From assembly GCA_037355855.1 (NCBI GenBank), contig CM074769.1, forward strand, positions 2,108,001-2,172,000: DNA of 64,000 nucleotides, in the 5' to 3' direction. The notes below the pieces were generated by a model. That model was not told where the DNA came from and did not search any database. It saw nothing but the letters and a program-made list of their open reading frames with translations. Position 1 is the stretch's first letter. Each line of letters starts with the position of its first letter. Of the stretch, positions 44,096 to 53,197 are shown one piece after another. The position numbers and the translations under genes are program-made. Origin of the DNA: Pseudo-nitzschia pungens (Eukaryota; Bacillariophyta; Bacillariophyceae; Bacillariales; Bacillariaceae).

Positions 44096-46978
44096 ATGCC
44101 CACTCCCTCTCTACCTCTCGCTTTAGACTACGTCAACTATCTCCCGATCTATACCCCCTACACTCCCAGCCACCCTGTCCCCCCCTTTGTCCCTCTGTCC
44201 GCAACGAGAACCACCACTCCTCCCCCTGCCCCCTCGGCCGACCCCCCCGAGTCCCCTTGCCTGTACCCCGGCATCCTCCCTGATCCTCCCACCGTCCCCG
44301 CCGGCAAGCGCAACACCCCTACACCACCGCCAGCGATTCTCTCCCCTCACCCAACGCGCGACCTTAGCCCCTCGGAACTCGCGTCGTGGGGGACCACTCT
44401 CCACCCTGCAGTCCACGGCGTCCTCCACAACACCCACGGTAAGCCCCACGCTAACATTTCGTTTCTCGGCGACATTCGCCTCCGCCACATCGTCCCCTTT
44501 CTCCATGATTCCCCCTTCCTCTCTCCCTCCGCTCGCACCGCCTGGGACCGCGCCTATCCCCCCGCCCGCCTTTACCAAACACTCCACGACACATACTTCC
44601 ACCTCGACTCCTCTTCCATCCGGGGTTACCAGTCGTACACCGACTTCCGCTCCGAAACCTCCCTCAACACTGACCGGATCCGACGCTCCTCGGCCGCCCT
44701 TCTCCACTGCCAGATGAACGTCCCCCGCCTTGTCCGCTACCTCGCCGGCCCGCACCTCGCGGTCCATCGCGACGTCCCCTCCATTATGCGCCGCCTTCGC
44801 CTGGGGGTGAGTGCCCCCATCCGCCGCGAGGTTCGCCGCATTTTCACCACGGGGGCCCCCCGCCTCTGCCGTGGCCGGTCCACTGACCGCAATTTCTGGA
44901 CCTACTACCGCTACGGCAACCATGCCTCGGCTGCTGAAGACCCATCCGAACTTATGAAAGTCCTCTGCAAGGACTATCGCCGCGGCAACACCATCCTTGT
45001 GGACCCTCGTTTCTATCTGTTTATCCCCAACCTCCACTTCACTCCACTCGGCATCGCCGACCGCAACAACCCCTGGAAGAAGTCTCGCCAAATCTTCGAC
45101 GCTTCTTTTCGCCCCGCCGTCGACTCCATGTGTATCAACGACTGGACGAACAAGACCAATGAGCCCGATGTCACATTCCCTGGCTCTTTCCAGCGGTTCC
45201 TCGTTCACGTTTGGAACATGCGCATCTCCTTCCCTCGCTCCGCAATCCTCATCATCGACAACGACGTCTGCAACGCCTTCCGCCTCTGCAAACTCAACCC
45301 CGAGGTCGTCCCCATGCACGCCTACCAAGCGTGCGGCTACCTCGGTTTCGCCACCGGGCAGTCCTTCGGCGGTTGCTTCTGTCCGTCCAACTGGGACCCT
45401 CTCTCCCAGGCACGGATCCAACAGGCCCAGTACTTGTGGCGCCATGAGCCCGACGACACTCTCCGCCGTGCGTCCCGCTACGTTGCCCGCATGCGCCTCA
45501 GCCCCGAGATCCCCCCCGCGGAGCACCACACGATCGCCCAGGCAAACCTCGACACCCTCAACCACGGCGTCTTTGAGGACCGCGAGTGCCCGATCCCGGG
45601 TCGCCCGCGGGTCCGCCTGGCCCCTGCTATGCCTATGCAGGTCGATGACCTCTTCACGGCGGACGTCCGCGCTACCATCCGCTTGACTTCCGCCGCTAGC
45701 ATTGTCGCCCTCGAAGACGTCTTCGGCCCGGACCATCCCTGCCAAGAACAGATTCTGTCCCAGGATAAACTCGATCTGGCCTACACCGAGGAACGCCTCC
45801 TCGTCGGCTTCCTCGTCAACACGCGCACCATGACGGTGCGCTTGTCCCCCCGTCGTCGGGACAAGATAATCTCCTACCTTGAGCAAGAACATTGGCTTAT
45901 CCCTGGTAAGCAAGCGACTATCCGCGACTTGGCCACCCTCTTGGGTCTCCTCGGCGACGGCTTCCAACACTACCCCTGGGGCCTCGCCCACCTCCTGGTC
46001 TTTCGGGACATCCTCCGCTCCTGCATTGCCCAGGGATACCACCGAGCCAAACGTCTCGTCAAGCGCCGCCCGCTTCCCCCCCACTACAGTTCGATGCCCT
46101 CCGACCTCCAAAGTCGCTTTACTTGGCTCCACCAGACCGAACAGGCGGCTTTCATCTGGCGCAACCGCGCAACGGTCCCGATCCCCGCTACTACCATCCC
46201 GACCCTCCGCGCACTCTACGAGTACCTGAAGGGGCCCGGCCTGTGTTCCACCCCTATTGGGCACCTCATCCCTCGGTGTTTTGCGCTGGACCACAACACC
46301 ACAGACGCTTCCCATACCGGCATTGGCGCCGTCCTTCCCGCCCCCCGGGTCTTCTGCTTCCTCCCATACTCCGCTGCTCTCCACGCGCGAACCCAGCTTC
46401 CTAACACGCATCCGGACTACGTCCACATCAACACACTCGAGTTCCTAGGGGTCTTCCTGTGTTTTCTCATTGGTCAGCTCTGGGTCGCTGACCGGCCTCA
46501 CGCATTCCCCCCGGCCCCGGTCCTGCGTTCGTCCTGCGACAACAAGGCCGCCATCGCTTGGTGGACGAAATCCTCCACCAAGTCCACCCTCGGCCGGAGC
46601 GCTATCCTCCTTGCCGCGACATACCGCAAGGACTCCCCCCTTGGCAGCGTCGTGGATTACATCCCCGGGTCGGACAACGCCCTTGCTGATGCTGTCTCTC
46701 GTCCCCACGAACTTTTCACCCCCCACAATTACTCATACTCCTCCCTCCCCTATCCCACTCTTCTCCACCAGATTTGCACTCAGCACGCGCGCTTCGCGTC
46801 CTGGACTGCTTTCCTCCCAAGTCCCGAGCTTGTCTCTCTCCTGGGTTCGACGCTGTCCTCCGACTACGCAACGGCTCCCCCCACAACCCTAAAGAAGCCC
46901 GGACTGTTCTTACCCGCCGCCTCCATTTTCTCTGGTGGTGCACTCACCTCGGTATCTTCCCAGCACTGTTTCCTGTGA
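44096..46978 (+). CDS. YR retrotransposon ORF2: reverse transcriptase and RNase H
   Basis: 960 residues from ATG 44096. N-terminal 80 residues Pro-rich. RT spans about 300-640: R-Q-I-F-D-A-S-F, motif A I-I-D-N-D-V-C-N-A-F-R-L (388-396), A-T-G-Q-S-F-G-G-C-F-C-P-S-N-W (B region) and motif C M-Q-V-D-D-L-F (514-520), where Gln replaces the usual Tyr of Y-x-D-D. RNase H spans about 730-870: T-D-A-S-H-T-G-I-G-A (Asp 737), I-N-T-L-E-F-L-G (Glu 782), S-C-D-N-K-A-A-I (Asp 815) and P-G-S-D-N-A-L-A-D-A-V-S-R (Asp 860). This order matches DIRS-type elements. The end overlaps the recombinase frame by 205 bp in the -1 frame, so the two may be made as a fusion by frameshifting. Confidence 0.9.
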   Translation: MPTPSLPLALDYVNYLPIYTPYTPSHPVPPFVPLSATRTTTPPPAPSADPPESPCLYPGILPDPPTVPAGKRNTPTPPPAILSPHPTRDLSPSELASWGTTLHPAVHGVLHNTHGKPHANISFLGDIRLRHIVPFLHDSPFLSPSARTAWDRAYPPARLYQTLHDTYFHLDSSSIRGYQSYTDFRSETSLNTDRIRRSSAALLHCQMNVPRLVRYLAGPHLAVHRDVPSIMRRLRLGVSAPIRREVRRIFTTGAPRLCRGRSTDRNFWTYYRYGNHASAAEDPSELMKVLCKDYRRGNTILVDPRFYLFIPNLHFTPLGIADRNNPWKKSRQIFDASFRPAVDSMCINDWTNKTNEPDVTFPGSFQRFLVHVWNMRISFPRSAILIIDNDVCNAFRLCKLNPEVVPMHAYQACGYLGFATGQSFGGCFCPSNWDPLSQARIQQAQYLWRHEPDDTLRRASRYVARMRLSPEIPPAEHHTIAQANLDTLNHGVFEDRECPIPGRPRVRLAPAMPMQVDDLFTADVRATIRLTSAASIVALEDVFGPDHPCQEQILSQDKLDLAYTEERLLVGFLVNTRTMTVRLSPRRRDKIISYLEQEHWLIPGKQATIRDLATLLGLLGDGFQHYPWGLAHLLVFRDILRSCIAQGYHRAKRLVKRRPLPPHYSSMPSDLQSRFTWLHQTEQAAFIWRNRATVPIPATTIPTLRALYEYLKGPGLCSTPIGHLIPRCFALDHNTTDASHTGIGAVLPAPRVFCFLPYSAALHARTQLPNTHPDYVHINTLEFLGVFLCFLIGQLWVADRPHAFPPAPVLRSSCDNKAAIAWWTKSSTKSTLGRSAILLAATYRKDSPLGSVVDYIPGSDNALADAVSRPHELFTPHNYSYSSLPYPTLLHQICTQHARFASWTAFLPSPELVSLLGSTLSSDYATAPPTTLKKPGLFLPAASIFSGGALTSVSSQHCFL

Positions 46979-48024
46979 TCGACTCCCGCATCACCACCGA
47001 GGCCCTGAACCTCCTCCTCGCTAACTACGCCCGCCATCTCCTCACTGGCCACAGCCTCCTTTGCAAGTGCATCAAAGCTGACACCGCTAGCAAATATCTC
47101 TTGGCTGCCAGTACCCTTCTAGCCCATTTCGACCCCGTCCCTGACCGGGATGCCCGCAAAGAGTCCCCGCTCCGCACCGGCTTGTGCCCGGACATCACCG
47201 CTGTCCTCCGCGAGGCCCGCCGTTACGAGTCGGTCCCCGACCGCAAGGAACCAGTCACCATCGCCATGCAGCAACACCTCCTAACTGCCTCGGCTACCGA
47301 GCCCCCCGATTCCCTTCCCGCCACCCTCGCGGACTGGCTTACCGTTGGCCTCGCCGCTGGCTTCCGTAAGAGTGAGTGGTGCCAGACTCACAGCCACCGG
47401 TGCCTTGGCACGTTTGCCCGCAGCCCTTCGGGCGACTGTGTCGCCCTCATCCCGGCTGACATCACCCTGTTAGACCGCCATGGGAACCTCCTCCCCCACC
47501 CTTCCGGCCTCGCCTCCCCCAGCTCCGTGATGCGTGTCTGCGTCCGATGGCGATGGCAAAAGAATGGCGAACGGAATGCTGTGAAAGGATTTTCTCGCAA
47601 CTCAACCGCTTCCCTTGATTTGGTCGCGGCGTGGTTGCGCATCCTGGCCCGCTATTATCGCCTCTTTCCCGCATGGGCCCCCCATCCCGGCCCTTTGGCG
47701 GGCCCCCTCGCAGTCTACAGCCCCTGCCCCAAGGTGGCCGTTTACGTGGTCGACTCCGACGTCGAGACCACCCTCCGCTCCCTTGCCCGCGACGTCTACG
47801 GCGTCACCTCTCCGTCCGCCCTCAAAAAATTTACATGTCATTCTATTCGCGTTGGCGCGTGCTGCATTCTCCAGGCCGCCGGCGCGTCTCCCGAATTTAT
47901 CAAAAAACAGCTCCGGTGGAACAGCGATTCGTGGCAAATTTACACCCGCGACCTCCACATCCTCTCTCACCAGCATAACGCTATCCTCACGGCTGGCGCC
48001 GCCCGGCCCCCCGACCGCTGGTAA
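46774..48024 (+). CDS. YR retrotransposon ORF3: tyrosine recombinase
   Basis: Open for 416 codons from 46774; the first codon is TTG and no in-frame ATG occurs before residue 165, so it is probably translated as a frameshift extension of ORF2 or from a non-AUG codon. A SAM-like N-terminal domain lies near 70-170 (L-L-A-N-Y-A-R-H-L-L ... T-A-S-K-Y-L-L-A-A-S-T-L-L). Catalytic residues: Arg198 in A-G-F-R-K-S-E-W, His356 and Arg359 in T-C-H-S-I-R-V-G-A, and nucleophile Tyr390 in D-S-W-Q-I-Y-T-R-D. It should recombine circular cDNA with the chromosome at the GATAC core. No break inside the catalytic domain. Confidence 0.92.
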   Translation: MHSARALRVLDCFPPKSRACLSPGFDAVLRLRNGSPHNPKEARTVLTRRLHFLWWCTHLGIFPALFPVIDSRITTEALNLLLANYARHLLTGHSLLCKCIKADTASKYLLAASTLLAHFDPVPDRDARKESPLRTGLCPDITAVLREARRYESVPDRKEPVTIAMQQHLLTASATEPPDSLPATLADWLTVGLAAGFRKSEWCQTHSHRCLGTFARSPSGDCVALIPADITLLDRHGNLLPHPSGLASPSSVMRVCVRWRWQKNGERNAVKGFSRNSTASLDLVAAWLRILARYYRLFPAWAPHPGPLAGPLAVYSPCPKVAVYVVDSDVETTLRSLARDVYGVTSPSALKKFTCHSIRVGACCILQAAGASPEFIKKQLRWNSDSWQIYTRDLHILSHQHNAILTAGAARPPDRW

Positions 48025-48367
48025 CTTTCACGGTCTTCTTCCACATCCGTGTCTACTCCCCCCCTCCCACGATGCCTAACCCCCCACGATCGCCTCCGTA
48101 CACATCCCTTACTAAGCGACCAGTTACACCCCGTTTTATTATTTTACAACAAACACGTTTTATTTTACGATCTATTTTCCGTTTCAGCATGGTTTTCCCA
48201 CCGTTTCTCCTCCTCCTCTCCCTACCCCTGACCATGGCTACACCCGATCCCCTCTTCCCGTGCTTGTCCACGGACTGGGTCCTCTTTGCCCACCTCCCAC
48301 TGGTCTTCGCATAATTCCCACTCTGGACTCCTCCCAAACACCACCTAGCTTTGTTGCCGCTCCCACC
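48025..48367 (+). other. Spacer between the recombinase and ORF4
   Basis: About 340 bp, T-rich in its middle (48119-48190) unlike the C-rich genes. It could carry the ORF4 promoter or leader. An in-frame open extension upstream of the ORF4 ATG has no ATG of its own. Confidence 0.5.
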
Positions 48368-49774
48368 ATGCTTGCCACCTCGTTCCTCGCGAGGGCCCGA
48401 CGCCTCCTCGACACCATGAGCCAGGCCATTACCCTCATCACCAACCCAACCCCCGTCGGCGTCTTCCGTTGTTTCAACCGCCACGGCGACACCCTTGAAG
48501 CGGCCGCCCCCACCGCTCCGTTTCGCCCCCCCTTCACCCTCCCGGTCGACCTCCCACCTTCCTCCCTCCAGGACTTTGAGACTTACGTCGGCCTCTACGT
48601 CGATTTCCTTGCCGCTTGCTCCAAAGCCGACTGGCCCCGAGCTTCCACCCACGCCAAAGACCTCAAGACCCTCCTTCCCTTTCAGGGCATCCCGGAGGAC
48701 CCTTCCCCGTCCGCCGGCGACTCGCCCACGTCCGCGTCCGCCCGAACCCATTCCAGAAACTCCTCGGTTTCTCTCCGTTCTTCCGATTCCGACTCTCCTC
48801 TCCCCTTTGCTCCTCTCGCCCACGGAGCGATGGTAGTGCCGCCCGCGCCCGCGGGAAATCCTGCTCCTGTCCTCCCACTCCCGGGCCCGCCCGCTCCCCG
48901 CGACCCTGCCCAGCCTGAGCCTACTGCTATCTCGTTGACCATCGCCCTCCTTGAGGGCCACCTCAGCAGCCCACCTTCCGACAGAAAGGTCCTGAACGCT
49001 CTTCCGCTCACCTCTGCCAATCGAAACCTCACCGGCTACTCGGACAGCCCGCTCGACACCCCCACCGGTCCCCGCCCGTGGCTCGCCAAGTTGCAAACCC
49101 TGTACGCCAACCCCGCAGGTGCGGCTGTAGCCTCTGCCTTGGCAGAATTGGACATGGCCCACCCCTACTGTCCCCATTACCAAACCGCCGTCACCAACTT
49201 CCGCCTTGCCTATACCGTCTACCACGGTGTTCACTACGCCGAGCCCGTTCCGGCACCCACCACCGCTGCCATCGACCGTCTCCTAGCCCGCGTTGCCGCC
49301 GACCGTCCTTCCCTCGAAGTCCCGCTTTCGACCAGCCACGCCCCCAACCAGCCCTTGGTCGCTACTCTCAACGCTCTTGGGCTTGAGTACTCCCCCGGCG
49401 CCGAAGTGGCCACACGTCTGGGCACCGACGCCTGCCCCTTCCTCCTGTGCCTCCATGTCCCCACCCTCATCGACTACCACGGGCACTACGTCTTCGGTGT
49501 CGTCATCCCTAATGGCCGCCTCCTTTTCCCTTGCTCCACGCGGGGCAAGGTCTTGTGCCAATTCACCGCGGAGACCACCCAAGACCGCTTAATGGCGAAT
49601 GTTGCCACCGCCTACGGCGCTTCCTGCAGCACGCTCGCCCCGATCTCAAGCTATGCCTTTGTCTTCCCTCCCGGTCGTGCTTCCACCGCCGCCCTTCCCC
49701 CGGCCCCCGCCGTGGGCCCACTTGCTCCGGCCCCCGTGGGACCACTTGCTCCGGCTCCCGCCAACGCCGCCTAG
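48368..49774 (+). CDS. YR retrotransposon ORF4: protein of unknown function
   Basis: 468 residues from ATG 48368 (caccATGc), the first ATG in the open frame. The N-terminal part is helical (M-L-A-T-S-F-L-A-R-A-R-R-L-L). A disordered Ser/Pro stretch lies at about 105-190. A likely folded C-terminal half (about 225-430) contains G-A-A-V-A-S-A-L-A-E-L, H-Y-Q-T-A-V-T-N-F-R-L-A-Y and a beta-rich end L-L-C-L-H-V-P-T-L-I-D-Y-H-G-H-Y-V-F-G-V-V-I-P-N-G-R. The tail is Pro/Ala repeats (A-P-V-G-P-L-A-P-A-P). It is not a methyltransferase, protease, integrase or second Gag that I recognise. Codon use matches ORF1-3, and it sits inside the split repeats, so it belongs to the element. Confidence 0.72.
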   Translation: MLATSFLARARRLLDTMSQAITLITNPTPVGVFRCFNRHGDTLEAAAPTAPFRPPFTLPVDLPPSSLQDFETYVGLYVDFLAACSKADWPRASTHAKDLKTLLPFQGIPEDPSPSAGDSPTSASARTHSRNSSVSLRSSDSDSPLPFAPLAHGAMVVPPAPAGNPAPVLPLPGPPAPRDPAQPEPTAISLTIALLEGHLSSPPSDRKVLNALPLTSANRNLTGYSDSPLDTPTGPRPWLAKLQTLYANPAGAAVASALAELDMAHPYCPHYQTAVTNFRLAYTVYHGVHYAEPVPAPTTAAIDRLLARVAADRPSLEVPLSTSHAPNQPLVATLNALGLEYSPGAEVATRLGTDACPFLLCLHVPTLIDYHGHYVFGVVIPNGRLLFPCSTRGKVLCQFTAETTQDRLMANVATAYGASCSTLAPISSYAFVFPPGRASTAALPPAPAVGPLAPAPVGPLAPAPANAA

Positions 49775-49963
49775 GTTGCCTAACTGTTCGCGCCCTGCGC
49801 TTTAAGCCCCGTTAGACAACCATCCCACCCTATTTTTTCATTTTTTTTTTTTTTTTTTTCCCGGCTGTACTCGTCAACTTCGAGAGTGGCGGTGGCTCGA
49901 CTTTCCATTCGCGCTTCACCCCCTCTTCGAGCGGGTTCACGAACTCTCCTCTCCACCCGTTGT
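49775..49963 (+). other. 3' non-coding part of the YR element
   Basis: 189 bp including a T run of about 25 bases at 49835-49859, which may act in polyadenylation or RNA structure. No gene. Confidence 0.5.
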
Positions 49964-50241
49964 GGCAAGGACTCTCTGTGCACTGTACTAACCCTACATA
50001 CCCCTACTACATAGGGGTCCCACCCCGATTAGGGTTCGGGTTAGTGACTAGATAGCTACCGCGCACACGCGCGCGCACGCTATACCACACATTCGCCTAA
50101 AGCTTCGTCAATCCGCCATCACTACAGAATAGACATAGTGTGTACCGCGTATGACCTAGTATAGACAAATGTGAGCACAGAGTACGTGCACTCCGAAGTT
50201 GACGTACACCCGAGACGGCGCCGGGGTATCCCATAGGATAC
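49964..50241 (+). repeat. Split direct repeat B1
   Basis: 278 bp, GGCAAGGACTCTC to GGATAC; apparently identical to B2 at 50598-50875. Its last five bases (GATAC) are also the first five of A2. Confidence 0.95.
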
Positions 50242-50582
50242 TGTTGGGCAAGACACAGGTCACCGCAACTGCAGGATGCGGGTGGGGACACGCCCGCACC
50301 ACCACGCGCACCACCTGTGAACTTGCCGCGCGCGCCGTGACGAGCACTACGACGTATGTGAGGAAGGTCCCAATGGTAGGTAGGTAAGTGTCACGAGAGG
50401 GCCGACAGCGCGCGTACCGTAGACGGGCACAACGCGGTGCCCGCACAAGGTACGCAGCCGCTATCGGGCACGGAGGTGCGGGACGATGCCTTCCCCATCT
50501 GCTCACCTCATTGTCCCTTGGCCAACACCAAGCCGACGACAATGAGGAGTGCTGTTCCCTGTGGGAGCGGATCAACAAAACT
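50237..50582 (+). repeat. Split direct repeat A2
   Basis: 346 bp copy of A1. Followed by 15 bp (CCCGCCCGCCCACCC) before B2. Confidence 0.95.
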
Positions 50583-50597
50583 CCCGCCCGCCCACCC

Positions 50598-50875
50598 GGC
50601 AAGGACTCTCTGTGCACTGTACTAACCCTACATACCCCTACTACATAGGGGTCCCACCCCGATTAGGGTTCGGGTTAGTGACTAGATAGCTACCGCGCAC
50701 ACGCGCGCGCACGCTATACCACACATTCGCCTAAAGCTTCGTCAATCCGCCATCACTACAGAATAGACATAGTGTGTACCGCGTATGACCTAGTATAGAC
50801 AAATGTGAGCACAGAGTACGTGCACTCCGAAGTTGACGTACACCCGAGACGGCGCCGGGGTATCCCATAGGATAC
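50598..50875 (+). repeat. Split direct repeat B2
   Basis: 278 bp copy of B1, ending in GATAC at the right boundary of the element. Confidence 0.95.
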
Positions 50876-51047
50876 GTGCGACCTCCTGCCAAGTTCATTA
50901 CGTAGTACGAAGTACTACGTATTACTTCGTATTTTTTACTCGAAGTACATTATTTTCATGACTGAGTCACATTTTCTCCCTTCATAATTCACGCGGAATT
51001 CACGCCAGGCGCCAGGCACGAGTAACCTCAGAGGTAAATTACGCGTA

Positions 51048-51395
51048 CTACGAGTCCGACAACAATTGAGAATTTTCGAATTCCCCCCGAAATTACCACT
51101 AGTGAACCACCAGCGAACCACCAAGCAACCATACCAATGACAAAAACTTATTCTGTAGTAGAGAAATTCCTATAACCCTTTATAGTATGGTCTTTTGTTA
51201 GTGGAAACCCATTGTTCGAGTGCCTTTCCAATCTCTACAAAAAAACACATTTTTGGTGTTCGCATCACAATAACGAGAACACATACCGACGAACACCTTG
51301 ACCATGGTGGATCCGGCAGATACCAGAACCAAAGCGCGTAGCAAACTGCAACTTAGCAGGGAGTTAGGGCAATAGCGAGCGATGCTAACAGCGAG
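51048..51395 (+). repeat. Left inverted repeat of the derivative, with transposase start codons
   Basis: Inverse of 53198-53545. Contains ATG 51304 followed by M-V-D-P-A-D-T-R-T-K-A-R-S-K-L-Q-L-S-R-E-L-G-Q and a TAG stop. Confidence 0.9.
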
Positions 51396-51404
51396 TGGTT
51401 TCAA

Positions 51405-51715
51405 CGCGTCGATAATACAGGGGGGACAGCAAGCAGCAGCAACGCGTCGATAATACAGGGGGGACAGCAAGCAGCAGCAACGCGTCGATAATACAGGGAG
51501 GACAGCAAGCATCAGCAACGCGTCGATAATACAGGGGGAGACAGCAAGCAGCAAGCAGCAACGCGTCGATAATACAGGGGGGGACAGCAAGCAACGCGTC
51601 GATAATACAGAGCGGGGACAGCAAGCAGCAGCAATGCGTCGATATACAGGCGACAGCAAATAGCAACGCGTCGATATACAGGGGACAGCAGCAGCAACGC
51701 GTCGATATACGACAA
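51405..51715. repeat. Minisatellite cgcgtcgataatacagg, left arm
   Basis: About nine units with the same ACGCGTCGATAATACAGG core and CAGCAAGCAG spacer as 9741-10156, but shorter G runs; the rightmost units are diverged (gatatacaggcgacagc). Confidence 0.9.
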
Positions 51716-51726
51716 ACGACCCCAAC

Positions 51727-51782
51727 GTTTGCTCACTGTGGATACAGTGTCGACGGTACCTACCCCGGGGTTGTAATCCCCT
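51727..51782 (+). pseudogene. Transposase C-terminal remnant
   Basis: TTTGCTCACTGTGGATAC... reads F-A-H-C-G-Y-S-V-D-G-T-Y-P-G-V-V-I-P, matching the last residues of the transposase at 28412, with two substitutions. Confidence 0.85.
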
Positions 51783-52480
51783 GAAGCGCTGAGCGCTATA
51801 GTCGATTGTCGCGTCTCCACCATGGTCGATTGTCGATTTTGGTTGTATTTCTTCGTGGTTGTTTATTGGATTTTGCTTTTACAGAGTTGCAAAAATAGAA
51901 ATAATGAATTAGAGTTGCTCCAGTTTATTTCAGATAGGTTTTCGATTGTACCCAAACTTAAGTCTTAGTGGGAATAAGGTGGGCGGACGCGTCCAAGTAT
52001 GGAGACCTGGTGGGAATGAGGTCGCCTGACGCGTCCAAGTATAGAAGAACTGGTGGGACTGAAGTCGACCGACGCGTCCATGTATAGAAGAACTGATGGG
52101 ATTGAAGACAGATGTGCTTGTAATCTGATGGGCTAGAGTTGTCTTTAGTTATTATTCATTTACAGGGGTGGATATCGAACATATGTTACATGAAAACTGG
52201 AACACCAAAACACGAATCGATCAATTGGATCTGCAAGCAGCAGCAAGCAGCAAGCGCTTCATAATTTCTAATTCTGCAAACAGCAAACAGCAGACAGCAG
52301 ACAGCAACAACAACAGCAGCAACTTGGCCTCTGACAATGGTGGTGTATTCAACAATCTACTGGTGGTGGAGACGCGACAATCGCCTGGTGGAGATGCGAC
52401 AATCGCCTGGTGGAGACGCGAAAATATACTGAGTGGCGGAGACTCGACAATTGCCTGGTAGAGACGCGACAATCTACTGT
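51783..52480. other. Internal region of the derivative
   Basis: Inverted homology to 27780-28400 of the full element, including three GACGCGTCCA(A/T)GTATAGAAGAACTG(G/A)TGGGA units near 51985-52110 and, further on, GGTGGAGACGCGACAATC repeats (52365-52470). No gene. Confidence 0.75.
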
Positions 52481-53197
52481 CCCCTGTATAGTATCGAGGC
52501 GTTGCTACTTGCTGTTTATCGACGCGTTGCTGTTTGTCGCATATTGACGCGTTGCTGCTGCTATCCCCTGTAAATCAACGCGTTGCTGCTGTCCCCTGTA
52601 TTATCGACGCGTTGTATCCAATCGACAATGGTACTAGAGACGCGACAATCGACAATGGTGGTAGGGACACTGGACACGCACGCTGGAGACGCGACAAGCA
52701 ACTGGTGGAGACGCGACAATTGACAATGGTGGGAATCGAAATCGACCATTGTGGCGCTAATTGCTGCTGCTGATTCCAGTGCTCGCCGTTCACTGTCCCC
52801 TGTTATTCGCTGCTTGCTGCTCCCCTGTACTGGTATACTATCGACGCGTTGCTGCTTGCTGTCGTGTCGGTATACTATCGACGCGTGGCTGTTTGCTGCT
52901 TGCTGTCCCCCCTGTATTATCAACGCGTTGCTGCTTGCTGTGTATCAACGTTTTGCTGCTTGCTGTCCCCCCCTGTATTATCGACGCGTTGCTGCTTGCT
53001 GCTTGCTGTCCCCCCCTGTATTATCGACGCGTTGCTGCTTGCTGCTTGCTGTCTCCCCCTGTATTATCGACGCGTTGCTGATGCTTGCTGTCCTCCCTGT
53101 ATTATCGACGCGTTGCTGCTGCTTGCTGTCCCCCCTGTATTATCGACGCGTTGCTGCTGCTTGCTGTCCCCCCTGTATTATCGACGCGTTGAAACCA
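52481..53197. repeat. Minisatellite, right arm (inverted orientation)
   Basis: Units CCTGTATTATCGACGCGTTGCTGCTTGCTGTCCCCC, the reverse complement of the left-arm unit, interspersed with ACAATCGACAATGGTGG blocks at 52620-52745. Confidence 0.88.

Larger units (their letters stand above)
40664..50875 (+). mobile_element. Tyrosine-recombinase retrotransposon (Ngaro/PAT-type, split direct repeats)
   Basis: Complete 10.2 kb element with repeats in the order A1 (40664-41009), genes, B1 (49964-50241), A2 (50237-50582), B2 (50598-50875). A1/A2 (346 bp) and B1/B2 (278 bp) look identical pairwise. This arrangement defines the PAT/Ngaro-like branch of DIRS-type elements, which integrate a circular cDNA with a tyrosine recombinase and make no target duplication. 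The 5 bp GATAC is shared by the left end, the B1/A2 junction and the right end, marking the recombination core. Genes: Gag-like, RT-RNase H, YR, and an extra ORF. The element is markedly C-rich on the plus strand compared with the host genes. Confidence 0.93.

Noticed and set aside
44123..46426. Long antisense open frame (767 codons) opposite the YR RT-RNase H gene; similar antisense frames at 42553-44079 and 48053-49234
   Set aside because: Explained by C-ending codon preference of the plus-strand genes; the translations are Gly/Glu/Val/Arg-rich with no domain.
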